Source of the DNA: Bacteroidales bacterium
Lineage (GTDB): Bacteria > Bacteroidota > Bacteroidia > Bacteroidales > Muribaculaceae
Reading direction: 5' to 3'
Length of the DNA: 64,000 nt
Assembly (NCBI GenBank): GCA_014800525.1
Contig: JAAVFV010000016.1
Coordinates: 1-64,000 of the forward strand
Part shown: in pieces, positions 38,065 to 48,837 of the stretch
How the letters are laid out: every line of letters starts with the position of its first letter
How positions within the stretch are numbered: the stretch's first letter is position 1
Program-made: the position numbers and the translations under genes
The notes under the pieces: model-generated
Told to the model about the DNA's origin: nothing
The model's database searches: none
What the model saw: the letters and a program-made list of their open reading frames with translations, nothing else

Positions 38065-38892
38065 ATGGCAACACCGACATTCGACCAGCTCCTTGAAGCA
38101 GGCTGTCACTTCGGCCACCTCAAGCGCAAATGGAATCCCGCAATGGCTCCCTATATCTTCATGGAGCGCAATGGTATCCACATCATCGATCTCTATAAAA
38201 CAGCAGCCAAGATTGAAGAGGCTTCTAATGCTCTGCGTCAGATTGCAAAGAGCGGCAAGAAGGTTCTTTTCGTGGCTACTAAGAAACAGGCCAAAGAGGC
38301 TATCGCCAACAAAGCCAAGGAAGTTAACATGCCTTATGTTATCGAGCGTTGGCCCGGCGGTATGCTCACCAACTTCCCCACTATCCGTAAGGCTGTCAAG
38401 AAGATGACCACCATCGACAAGATGCTTAAGGATGGTACATTCGATAATCTCTCCAAGCGCGAGAAACTCCAGATCACCCGTCAGCGTGCTAAGCTCGAGA
38501 AGAACCTCGGTTCGATCGCTGACCTCGGTCGTCTTCCGTCAGCTCTTTTCGTGGTTGACGTTATGAAGGAGCACATCGCTGTAGCAGAGGCTAAGCGTCT
38601 CGGTATCCCCGTATTCGCAATCGTCGACACCAACTCAAATCCTGAGGACGTAGATTTCGTGATCCCTGCAAACGACGATGCATCCAAGAGCATCGAGGTG
38701 ATCCTCGACGCTGTATGCGGTGCAATGGCAGAGGGTCTCGAGGAGCGTAAGGTTGAGAAGATCGACACTCCCGAGGATAAGGAGGATGATGCAGCCGGCA
38801 AGCGTCGTCGCGTTCGTCGCAACGAAGAGCGTGCAGCTGCTCCTGCTGAGGCTTCAGTAGAGGTTACTGAGGAAGTAAAGGAGGCTGAGTAA
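38065..38892 (+). CDS. rpsB: 30S ribosomal protein S2
   Basis: TFDQLLEAGCHFGHLKRKWNPAMAPYIFMERNGIHIIDL. Confidence 0.98.
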   Translation: MATPTFDQLLEAGCHFGHLKRKWNPAMAPYIFMERNGIHIIDLYKTAAKIEEASNALRQIAKSGKKVLFVATKKQAKEAIANKAKEVNMPYVIERWPGGMLTNFPTIRKAVKKMTTIDKMLKDGTFDNLSKREKLQITRQRAKLEKNLGSIADLGRLPSALFVVDVMKEHIAVAEAKRLGIPVFAIVDTNSNPEDVDFVIPANDDASKSIEVILDAVCGAMAEGLEERKVEKIDTPEDKEDDAAGKRRRVRRNEERAAAPAEASVEVTEEVKEAE

Positions 38893-38904
38893 TCGATCCT
38901 TATA

Positions 38905-38938
38905 AAAGGCGCGGCTTCCGAGTCGCGCCTTTATTTTT
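38905..38938 (+). terminator. Hairpin between rpsB and tsf
   Basis: aaaggcgcg ... cgcgccttt followed by attttta. Confidence 0.6.
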
Positions 38939-38967
38939 AGTAAAAAACAACATAACAAGATAAAACA

Positions 38968-39960
38968 ATGGCAGTAAGCATTGAAGATATTAAGAAATTG
39001 CGCCACATGACCGGTGCCGGCATGATGGACTGCAAGAATGCTCTTGCTGAGACTGATGGCGACATCCAGGCAGCAATCGAGATTATCCGTAAGAAAGGTC
39101 AGGCTGTGGCCGCTAAGCGTGAAGACCGTCAGGCAGCTGAGGGTTGCGTGCTTTCAGGTGTTAAGCCCGGTTTTGCAGCAATCGTAGCTCTTAAGTGCGA
39201 GACTGACTTCGTTGCCAAGAACGAGTCTTTCCGCAATCTTACCAAGGAGATTCTTAACTTGGCTATTGCAGCTGGCGCTAAGACTCTTGATGAGGTTAAG
39301 AAGCTCGATATGGATGGCCGCACTGTAGAGGAGCACATCACTGATGAGATCGGTAAGACCGGTGAGAAGATGGAGCTCGGCGCATATGAGTGTGTTGAGG
39401 CTGCTTCAGTTGCCGCTTATGATCACCTCGGCAATAAGCTCGCTACAATCGTTGGCTTCAATCTTGAGGATGTTCGTGCTGAGGTAGGTAAGGAGGTTGC
39501 AATGCAGATTGCTGCGATGAATCCTGTGGCTATTGCTCGTGAGGATGTTCCTGCTGCTCTTATCGAGGAGGAGAAGAACGTTGCTATCGAAAAAACCAAG
39601 CAGGAGCAGGTGCTCAAGGCAGTTGAGGGTGCACTCCGCAAGGCTGGTCTTAACCCCAACCACTTCGATACCGACGAGCATATTTCTTCTAATGTGACCA
39701 AGGGTTGGATCACAGAGGAGGAGGCTGCTAAGGGTCGTGCCATCATCGCTGATGTTTCCGAGCAGAAGGCTGGTAATCTTCCCGAGCAGATGATCGAGAA
39801 CATCGTTAAGGGCCGTATCAACAAGTATTACAAGGAGAACTGTCTTCTTGAGCAGGCTTATACCCGCGACGCTTCTCTCACAGTTGGTCAGTATCTTGAC
39901 AAGGAGAAGAAGGGTCTCGTAGTGGTTAGCTTCAAGCGTGTAAACCTCAACGAGGATTAA
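38968..39960 (+). CDS. tsf: Elongation factor Ts
   Basis: IEDIKKLRHMTGAGMMDCKNALAETDGDIQAAIEIIRKKG. Confidence 0.97.
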   Translation: MAVSIEDIKKLRHMTGAGMMDCKNALAETDGDIQAAIEIIRKKGQAVAAKREDRQAAEGCVLSGVKPGFAAIVALKCETDFVAKNESFRNLTKEILNLAIAAGAKTLDEVKKLDMDGRTVEEHITDEIGKTGEKMELGAYECVEAASVAAYDHLGNKLATIVGFNLEDVRAEVGKEVAMQIAAMNPVAIAREDVPAALIEEEKNVAIEKTKQEQVLKAVEGALRKAGLNPNHFDTDEHISSNVTKGWITEEEAAKGRAIIADVSEQKAGNLPEQMIENIVKGRINKYYKENCLLEQAYTRDASLTVGQYLDKEKKGLVVVSFKRVNLNED

Positions 39961-39981
39961 TCCCATTCCCTGCATAAGGCT

Positions 39982-40019
39982 AAAGCGGCCGGGTCAATCT
40001 CTGACCCGGCCGCTTTTTT
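39982..40019 (+). terminator. Strong Rho-independent terminator after tsf
   Basis: 15-bp perfect stem aaagcggccgggtca/tgacccggccgcttt, loop atctc, T-tract. Confidence 0.95.
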
Positions 40020-40741
40020 GTGTACTACTTTCAATTTCAGATTTCCAGACACAAGTATCTATCGATTTTAACCCTCATCTAAACATTCCCGACCCTGTTT
40101 TCTCACATGCTCAGTGCGTGATACCTACTAAAATCCATCACAAAAAGATAAATAGGGTGCTAAATTTAACTCCGGGTAAGCTGATAGGGTATTCATGGAT
40201 TTAAAGTCTGTGAACGGTCTGAAAACCACATTTGTGCCATATCTGTGATTATTACATAATATATTTAACTCACAGATATTTCTCAGATTGAACTTCACAG
40301 ATTCACACAGATTGGATTTAAATGTATAAATGAGAGTAGTCGTAGGTTGGCCCGAATCTCATTCCCTTTCGGATGACTAGCTGACCCTTCAAGCATTCTT
40401 TTCTCTGCACCTTCACGTTCTAGTCGTACGATTGTTTCGGCCGGTAGAAATTCTATCTTGCAAAGAGAATGGGAGGGGGAGAGATTTTAAATCTGGCGTC
40501 CACTCCTCAGGCACCACATAGTTCAGAGGCTATGCTTTTTAATTCCTTCTACCCTATACCGTATAGTCTATATCATATTTTCAGTTAATACGGCATACTA
40601 TTACACCATATTCATTACTACTTCTTATTTTGAAGTAAGGGTAAATTATATGAATGATATGATATTTGAATATTAAGATACACAGTTATAGTATATAATA
40701 TTATGGGTGTTAATAATTAATGAAAAAATATCTAAATAAAT

Positions 40742-40772
40742 TTTGAAACTTTCATGCAATGAATTAAATTTG
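40742..40772 (+). promoter_or_regulatory. Promoter (TTTG-N19-TAAATTTG)
   Basis: TTTG 40742-40745, 19-nt spacer, TAAATTTG 40765-40772. Confidence 0.75.
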
Positions 40773-40795
40773 CCTAACAATAAAACTAAATCGAT

Positions 40796-40924
40796 ATGAA
40801 ACAACTAACCAGACTTTTGTGGAGTATTAGCTTCATACTAATCTATACAAATCCGATGATCTGGTTAGAAGACACTAATGATGAGATGGAAGTTATATCT
40901 CGATATGGAGTGAAGGCTAAATAA
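40796..40924 (+). CDS. Small 42-aa hydrophobic peptide
   Basis: MKQLTRLLWSISFILIYTNPMIWLEDTNDEMEVISRYGVKAK*; sits between a consensus promoter and the next CDS (8-nt gap). Confidence 0.5.
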   Translation: MKQLTRLLWSISFILIYTNPMIWLEDTNDEMEVISRYGVKAK

Positions 40925-40932
40925 ATATTCAT

Positions 40933-42219
40933 ATGAGAGTTATTAGATTATTAATAATAGGGGCATGTGTCTCTATTGGGGGATGGGTAGAAGCCCATAC
41001 TCCAGGTTGTCAGGTGGAGCTGGAAGCTTTGGAGATGAAGGAATGTAATGTTGGTCTGGAAATGGCATCCTTGAAATCTGAAAATTCAGATTCCGTGACC
41101 TATAAATTCCAGCTTACGTCTGATATGATTCGTCCTGAAAAGAAGGATGCGTATGGAAACTTATGGCGTCGTGGATTTCTTACCGAAAAGAATGAGGTGA
41201 AGTTGGGTTATTCAAGTGATGATCCAAGAATAGCCTCGGTGGAAATAGCGGTAATGGACTGTAACATAGCTTTTCCATACAACGGATCTTACACCACTAT
41301 CGTTAAAGCACTCGAACAGGGGTTGGATTGTCTGGATGTGCAGAAAGTCGGGAGTGGAGAAACAGTTTCATTAAAAATAAGCAAACCGGGAAGAAACTCG
41401 GTTGGATATCTTGTCAAAGACTCGAAGGACAGTGTCCTCTATAAAGGGCAGGTAGGATTTGATGCATTATATGACGACGGTAAATGGGAAAAGTGTGGAG
41501 AAGCCGAACTAACTTCAGATCTTCTTGCCGCTTCCGGTGTATATATGCATTTGTGGGGAATTCCTAATGGAGGAAGTTGGCCCACAACTACCTATATGTC
41601 TGGCCTTCCTTGTCCGGTTGACTATCCGTATTATAAAGGAGAATCATGGAAAGTGATGGTAGACTATCATCCCGAGCTAAAGCGGTATAGGATAGTGAAT
41701 CCGTTGACTTCGAATGAGCAGTTCAAGGATTTTACAGTTAATAAAGAGGAGACCCTTGCATATGTTACAAGCAAGGGTAGGAATGAATATCCTGAAGCAT
41801 TTCTTTTCGATACAGAGAACCCTTCATGGTTCATTCTCAATGCAGAAAAAACTAAGGATGCCTATTGTGAACCGACGAGTATAGGCATGATGGTGATCCA
41901 CAATGCAGAAGGAAAGGATTTCTTTGCCCCGAGATATAATGAATTGGAGGGAGTGGTAAAGTATGTTGACACTCCGGTACAAAGTATCGAGGAAGGGGAA
42001 TACTTTGAGTGTCCCATGAAACCGGAATTATCTTTGATCAGAATTAAATTTGATTCTAAAACATTCAATCGTTCCGGTGATTCGGGGATTGAGAATATTG
42101 AAGAAGATCAGATTGGCAAAGAGATATTCTATACATTGGATGGTGTCAAGGTCGACAGACCGTCAACAGGACTCTATCTCAAGAGAAATGGATCTAAGGT
42201 CTCTAAAGTTATTTTGTAA
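40933..42219 (+). CDS. Secreted hypothetical protein with T9SS type A-like C-terminal domain
   Basis: Signal peptide MRVIRLLIIGACVSIGGWVEA; C-terminus EIFYTLDGVKVDRPSTGLYLKRNGSKVSKVIL. Confidence 0.7.
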   Translation: MRVIRLLIIGACVSIGGWVEAHTPGCQVELEALEMKECNVGLEMASLKSENSDSVTYKFQLTSDMIRPEKKDAYGNLWRRGFLTEKNEVKLGYSSDDPRIASVEIAVMDCNIAFPYNGSYTTIVKALEQGLDCLDVQKVGSGETVSLKISKPGRNSVGYLVKDSKDSVLYKGQVGFDALYDDGKWEKCGEAELTSDLLAASGVYMHLWGIPNGGSWPTTTYMSGLPCPVDYPYYKGESWKVMVDYHPELKRYRIVNPLTSNEQFKDFTVNKEETLAYVTSKGRNEYPEAFLFDTENPSWFILNAEKTKDAYCEPTSIGMMVIHNAEGKDFFAPRYNELEGVVKYVDTPVQSIEEGEYFECPMKPELSLIRIKFDSKTFNRSGDSGIENIEEDQIGKEIFYTLDGVKVDRPSTGLYLKRNGSKVSKVIL

Positions 42220-42275
42220 AATTTGATTGTTGAATAATTCCAGTGGGGGTTCATTCAGCTTAGGAATTTTGTTTG

Positions 42276-42325
42276 AGATCGCACACAAAGGTTCAGAGTG
42301 CTATTGAGCTTATTGTGTGCGATCT
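42276..42325. terminator. 13-bp inverted repeat downstream of the T9SS-like gene
   Basis: agatcgcacacaa ... ttgtgtgcgatct with 24-nt loop. Confidence 0.4.
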
Positions 42326-42427
42326 TAGTATATATTACCTCTGAACCAGGAGGACCTTTTTCCTTCCTCTAGGAAACATCCCAGTACCCTAAGCAAGCCT
42401 AAACCAATAAATGAAAATTCAAAATAA

Positions 42428-42455
42428 AAAGGTCGGTGCGATTGCACCGACCTTT
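42428..42455 (-). terminator. Rho-independent terminator of eno
   Basis: aaaggtcggtgc gatt gcaccgaccttt; minus strand read-out ends in tttttatttt. Confidence 0.85.
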
Positions 42456-42529
42456 ATGGTTATCTTTAAAATATCTCTCTTTTGGAAAATCCGAAGAGAA
42501 TCCATTTTTAGATATGGTTTGAAGAAATA

Positions 42530-43957
<1,428 letters not shown>

Positions 43958-44068
43958 TCAATGCAAAGTTAGCAATAATTTCTTAATTCCGGAGGGAAAG
44001 AGAAATGATATGTGCGTAATTTTAATTAACTTTAACCACTCAATATTTCCCCATCAATCCAAGCCTTT

Positions 44069-45475
44069 ATGACAGCAGGTAACGCAGAAGAAAATTTAGT
44101 GAAAATAGCTCTCTCCACCCTTCAATTTGAATTGCTTCACGACCAGCGGGAGCTTCTCGAAGAGTTGGCCGAATTTGCCTTGACTGGTCCGGCAAACGGG
44201 GTGTTTGTTGTCAATGGATATGCAGGTACGGGAAAGACCACAGTGGTGGGAGCTTTCATCCGAGCTATGACCGAGATGAAGCGAAAGACTGTGGTGGTGG
44301 CTCCGACTGGTAGGGCGGCGAAAGTGGCCGAGGGATTCTCCGGTCATAAAGCTTCTACCATTCATAAGCTTCTTTACCGCGGAGATACGATGAATCCCGG
44401 CAATACACAATTTTTCCTATCTCAGAATAACTATCGTGATACTCTCTTCATCGTGGATGAGGCATCGCTTATTTCAGATGTTCCGGATGCGTATGGTCGT
44501 TCGTTGCTTACAAATCTTGTGCGTTATGTCTATTCCGCGCCGGGATGTAAGATGGTGCTGGTCGGAGATGAAGCGCAGCTCCCACCGGTGGGACAGACCC
44601 TGAGTACGGCTATGAGCCCGCAGCGACTACAGCAGTTGGGCCTTGTTCCGCGTTATCATTCTCTGGATATTCCTGTGCGCCAGGAAGTATACAGTGGTAT
44701 AATCTATAATGCCAACTTTATCCGGAACAAGCTTTTCCATCCTACGGATGAGATGCCTGATGCTGTTTTTGCCAAGGATTTCAGCGATGTGGAGGTGGTG
44801 AATTCCGGGGAATTGATCGATAAGCTTGCCACATCATGGGCTGAGGTCGGAGAGGAGGAGACACTAATTATCACGAGATCGAATAAGCGAGCTAATGACT
44901 TCAACCGGTCGATACGTAATATGGTGATGTATGCCGAGGAGCCTTTGGAACGTGGCGACAAGGTGGTGATAGCCAAGAATGATTATTACTGGGGAAAGAT
45001 TAATGAGCAACCCGGACTTATTGCAAATGGGGAGACTGCGGAGGTGGTTTGGGTAGGTCGCACCGAGAAAGCCTACGGAAGATATTTCACTGACGTTGAG
45101 CTAAGATTCCCGGGAGAGTCGAGGGTGATGTCGGCAAAGGTGATGCTTCGAAGTTTGGTTGCCGATGGTCCGGCAATTCCGAGGGAGGAGATGCAGAAAT
45201 TCTATCAGCGGGTGATGAGTGCGTATGAGGGAGAGTACACAGAGAAAGTGAAGGGTGTGGCGGAGGATCCATATTACAATGCCTTGCAGATGAAATATGC
45301 CTATTGTGTCACATGCCATAAGGCACAGGGAGGTCAATGGAAACATGTCTACATAGATATGTCGGGGATTGCGCCGGAGGCAATCGGGCCGGACTTCTAT
45401 CGCTGGCTTTATACGGCCGTTACTCGCGCCAGCGTAAAGGTATTCTTCATAAATCCCGGCCTGGAGATAATGTAA
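44069..45475 (+). CDS. RecD/Dda-like ATP-dependent DNA helicase
   Basis: VNGYAGTGKTTVVGAFI Walker A, FIVDEASLI, VGDEAQLPPVG, C-terminal UvrD_C2 AYCVTCHKAQGGQWKHVYID...YTAVTRA. Confidence 0.92.
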   Translation: MTAGNAEENLVKIALSTLQFELLHDQRELLEELAEFALTGPANGVFVVNGYAGTGKTTVVGAFIRAMTEMKRKTVVVAPTGRAAKVAEGFSGHKASTIHKLLYRGDTMNPGNTQFFLSQNNYRDTLFIVDEASLISDVPDAYGRSLLTNLVRYVYSAPGCKMVLVGDEAQLPPVGQTLSTAMSPQRLQQLGLVPRYHSLDIPVRQEVYSGIIYNANFIRNKLFHPTDEMPDAVFAKDFSDVEVVNSGELIDKLATSWAEVGEEETLIITRSNKRANDFNRSIRNMVMYAEEPLERGDKVVIAKNDYYWGKINEQPGLIANGETAEVVWVGRTEKAYGRYFTDVELRFPGESRVMSAKVMLRSLVADGPAIPREEMQKFYQRVMSAYEGEYTEKVKGVAEDPYYNALQMKYAYCVTCHKAQGGQWKHVYIDMSGIAPEAIGPDFYRWLYTAVTRASVKVFFINPGLEIM

Positions 45476-45500
45476 GACATAAGTGGGGATAATTAAACAT

Positions 45501-45605
45501 TAAGAAGTTACTAAAATTTATACGATATCTATGTTTCACAAGTAGTTGGAGTAATCTCCAAAAGAATCTTGCATTTAGTATAAATTAATTTTGAATACTT
45601 ACTTA
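45501..45605. repeat. Inverted pair of dispersed intergenic motif TAAGTA(A/G)(G/T)TAYT(M)AAAATTAATTTATACGATAT
   Basis: taagaagttactaaaatttatacgatatct (45501-45530) and, inverted, gtataaattaattttgaatacttactta (45578-45605); single copies at 12411-12440, 21216-21250, 25493-25510, 26947-26967. Confidence 0.6.
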
Positions 45606-45621
45606 GTCGAATATAACCGAT

Positions 45622-46332
45622 ATGAACCAGATAAAGATTTCCGAAATAGATGTTAACTTATGGAATAAATATAATGTTAATTTTACTCCGCATCCGGATG
45701 TCAACATCATCGTAGGAAAGAATGGAAGCGGGAAGACCACTCTTCTGTCTGCGATTGAGAGAACTATACCTAAGGACTCCTATATTTATATTCCCTCTAT
45801 TGATAATCTTGTGACTCGTGATAAACGAAAGAAGGAAAACGCCCTATCCCAAGATCTTGATTCATATATCTATGATATGAAGACAGGGCCTTCTCTGATG
45901 TATTATCGTATGTCGCTGCTTGATGCCTCCGCTGATGAACAAGCTGTGATAAATGAAAGGATCTCTATGTTCTGCAAAGTGGTCAATAGCCTTTTCAAGG
46001 ATACGGAAAAACGAATAGAAATTGAGGGGAATAAATTCATAATTAATTCAAATGGTATACTTTTATCCACAAATGATCTTTCTTCAGGAGAAAAGCAGAT
46101 ACTTCTCTTACTCTTGAGAGTTTTCCTTCTGAATGAGAGTGAATCGGTGGTGTTGATCGACGAACCCGAGAATTCCCTTGATATAAGTTGGCAGTATAAA
46201 CTGATAGATATATTAACGGAGTTAAATAAGAATGCGCAATTCTTTATTACCACTCATTCACCCAGTATTTTCGGGAATGGCTGGGGAAATAAGATTATAT
46301 ATATGGAGGATGTGACCAAGAAAGAAGTATGA
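45622..46332 (+). CDS. Compact AAA_15/AAA_21 (ABC/SMC-like) ATPase, AriA-like
   Basis: Walker A VGKNGSGKTTLLSAI; signature LSSGEKQILLLLL; Walker B SVVLIDEPENSLD; H-switch FFITTHSPSIF. Confidence 0.88.
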   Translation: MNQIKISEIDVNLWNKYNVNFTPHPDVNIIVGKNGSGKTTLLSAIERTIPKDSYIYIPSIDNLVTRDKRKKENALSQDLDSYIYDMKTGPSLMYYRMSLLDASADEQAVINERISMFCKVVNSLFKDTEKRIEIEGNKFIINSNGILLSTNDLSSGEKQILLLLLRVFLLNESESVVLIDEPENSLDISWQYKLIDILTELNKNAQFFITTHSPSIFGNGWGNKIIYMEDVTKKEV

Positions 46333-47165
46333 GCCGTATAGAAGATCAAGCCAATTACTACAAAAACTATCATTTGCGCTATCGTGATACCATAGCTGTG
46401 ATCCATGTTGAGGATGAGGATGATAAGAATTTTTGGTTGGCGCAACTTAAAAATGTAAAAAAGGGTAATTACCATTTCATCACCCGGAGTAAAAGTGAGG
46501 CTGGTAACAATACAAAAGGTTGTGAGCAATGTCTTAAATATAGACCCTATACCAATGACAAGTTTTTTATTTGCATAGATAGTGATCTTCGGTTATTACG
46601 AGGTGAAGAGAGTTTTACTCCCAAGAACTACATAGCTCAAACCTATGCATATTCATGGGAGAATCATTCTTGTGAAGCAAACCATCTTGAAAATAGATTC
46701 AAGGAGAAAGTGCCTGACAGTAAGTTTAGCTTTGTGACTTTCCTGACACAATTGTCCAATATAGTTTACAAACCACTTCTCTATCTGGTATATCATAATA
46801 CTTCTGAGTTAAATCTAAAATGGAATATCACGAAATTCAACCGTTGCATTCCCACTCAACTCAGAAGAGATAATCTTGAGGAGAATGGTAAGCAATATTT
46901 ACTTAAAGTAAAACAGCATTTCGATGAAGAATTAACTTATCTGAGTCTACCCGAAGATTTCGCTATTGAGGGTCTTAATTCTGAAAACGCTTATCTGCAT
47001 ATTCAAGGTCATAAATTATATGACCTCATAGTAAACATCGGCAGCATGCTATGTAAAGGAAAAAGAGTTGCCTTTAAGTCGGAAGTATTGGATAGTGGAC
47101 TTCCTGTATCCGGTTATATGGAGATTGATAATGTCCAATCTGACTTAACTTCAATCTTGGGATAG
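46329..47165 (+). CDS. DUF4435 (TOPRIM-like) protein, AriB-like
   Basis: IAVIHVEDEDDKNFWLAQL (acidic motif), KFFICIDSDLR (DxD), TYAYSWENHSCEANHLENRF; ATGA overlap with the ATPase gene. Confidence 0.82.
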   Translation: MSRIEDQANYYKNYHLRYRDTIAVIHVEDEDDKNFWLAQLKNVKKGNYHFITRSKSEAGNNTKGCEQCLKYRPYTNDKFFICIDSDLRLLRGEESFTPKNYIAQTYAYSWENHSCEANHLENRFKEKVPDSKFSFVTFLTQLSNIVYKPLLYLVYHNTSELNLKWNITKFNRCIPTQLRRDNLEENGKQYLLKVKQHFDEELTYLSLPEDFAIEGLNSENAYLHIQGHKLYDLIVNIGSMLCKGKRVAFKSEVLDSGLPVSGYMEIDNVQSDLTSILG

Positions 47166-47210
47166 AGGCTATCAAATATCTTGTAGAATCCCCTCCTTAT
47201 TAATCTCACT

Positions 47211-47276
47211 TATAGCCAAATTGATCTATATTTAGAGCTAAATTGATTTCTATGTAGAGCTAAATTGATCTCTATG
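47211..47276 (+). repeat. Three tandem copies of a 22-bp unit (tagagctaaattgatctctatg)
   Basis: ttgat cores at 47221, 47243, 47265: exact 22-bp period. Confidence 0.8.
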
Positions 47277-47335
47277 AAGAGCCAACCCGGGTGTTTTTCT
47301 ACTCTAAAACACCCGGGTTGACTCTTCATAGAGAT
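47268..47335. terminator. 30-bp near-perfect hairpin between convergent DUF4435 gene and cca
   Basis: atctctatgaagagccaacccgggtgtttt / aaaacacccgggttgactcttcatagagat, one mismatch, 8-nt loop. Confidence 0.8.
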
Positions 47336-47339
47336 GTGA

Positions 47340-48830
47340 CTATTTCTTTATACTTTCTTGATTTTTATCCTCCTCGTCCTCTTCTTCGGAGACGGGAGGA
47401 GGGGAGGGAATCGGCTTGTCAGGAACCGTAAGCCCATGATCAGGGGCTATTTTGATGATATATTTCCAAGCTTCCTGATGGTCGTAGGGGATCTCTCCTT
47501 CCAGAGTGGCTTCTTTTACGGCGTCTTTCAGCTCTTTGAGCACACTCGATGGAGGAATCTCAAAATAATCCATCAATTCATATCCATCGACTGGAGATTT
47601 CCAATTCCGCAGATAGTCGGCATCTTTAATCTGAGTCATACGTTCACGTAGGGCCGCAAATCCTTCGAGCTGACGGCGCACCTTCGCAGGATTCTTTGAC
47701 GTGATGTCCGCCTCGGCAAGAATCATGAGATCTTCGAGATCGTTTCCGGCATCAGACATGAGACGTCGTACACCGGAATCAGATACACCTTCCTCGCCCA
47801 CAGACTGAGGACGCATGTGGAGGCCGACAAGTTTCGCCACATACTTCATTTTTTCATTAAGCGGAAGCTTCATAGCCTTGAAAAGCCGGGGAATCATCTT
47901 CTCACCTATGAAATTATGATTATGGAACGTCCAGCCGATATGGGGATCATATTTCTTGGTGACGGGCTTTCCGATATCATGAAGGAGAGCAGCCCACCGC
48001 AACCATTCATTTTCCGACCGGGCAGCCACATTATCCACCACTTGAAGAGTATGGAGAAAATTATCCTTATGCCCACGGCCCTCTTTGGTCTCCACTCCTT
48101 TCAGATCGGGGAGATAGGGAAATATCAGTTCGAGTAATCCGGCCTCATCCAATAGCTTAAATCCTATGGAAGGACGCGGAGAACGCATTATTTTGGAGAG
48201 TTCCTCATTGATGCGTTCTTTCGTAATGATTGAGATTCGCTCCCGATTTCGTCGGATGGCCTCAAATGTTTCAGGCAGGATAGTGAAATCGAGCTGTGAG
48301 GCGAATCGGATGGCGCGCATCATGCGGAGAGGATCATCGGAGAAGGTGATATCCGGATCAAGGGGAGTACGGATGATGCGATTGTGGAGGTCGACAATAC
48401 CGTTGAAAGGGTCCACGAGCTCGCCGAAGCGATCTTTATTAAGGCAGATGGCCATGGCATTGATGGTGAAATCCCGACGTTTCTGATCGTCATCAAGGGT
48501 TCCATCCTCCACGATGGGATTGCGGCTCTCGCGATGATACGACTCGCGGCGCGCACCGACAAACTCCAGTTCGAGGTCACCGCTCTTCACCTGCGCTGTC
48601 CCGTATGTGGCGTACACTGTCAGAGCCTTACGGCGATGGAGAGCATCCGCCACCTTCTCAGCCAGCTCCACACCGCTACCGACAGTGACGAAATCAATGT
48701 CGGAAGAGGGACGATTGAGGAAAATATCCCTCACATATCCTCCGACCACATATACCTCCCTGCCCATCTCGTCGGCTACATTGCCGATCTGACGGAACAC
48801 CGGGAGTTTAAGATCTTCCTTAAGATTCAT
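47340..48830 (-). CDS. cca: CCA tRNA nucleotidyltransferase / HD domain protein
   Basis: EVYVVGGYVRDIFLNRPSSDIDFVTVG; RRDFTINAMAI; LLHDIGKPVTKKYD. Confidence 0.94.
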   Translation of the reverse strand: MNLKEDLKLPVFRQIGNVADEMGREVYVVGGYVRDIFLNRPSSDIDFVTVGSGVELAEKVADALHRRKALTVYATYGTAQVKSGDLELEFVGARRESYHRESRNPIVEDGTLDDDQKRRDFTINAMAICLNKDRFGELVDPFNGIVDLHNRIIRTPLDPDITFSDDPLRMMRAIRFASQLDFTILPETFEAIRRNRERISIITKERINEELSKIMRSPRPSIGFKLLDEAGLLELIFPYLPDLKGVETKEGRGHKDNFLHTLQVVDNVAARSENEWLRWAALLHDIGKPVTKKYDPHIGWTFHNHNFIGEKMIPRLFKAMKLPLNEKMKYVAKLVGLHMRPQSVGEEGVSDSGVRRLMSDAGNDLEDLMILAEADITSKNPAKVRRQLEGFAALRERMTQIKDADYLRNWKSPVDGYELMDYFEIPPSSVLKELKDAVKEATLEGEIPYDHQEAWKYIIKIAPDHGLTVPDKPIPSPPPVSEEEDEEDKNQESIKK

Positions 48831-48837
48831 TCGTAGG

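Noticed and set aside
47211-47276. 22-bp repeats as a CRISPR array
   Set aside because: Head-to-tail tandem repeats without spacers; no cas genes in the window.
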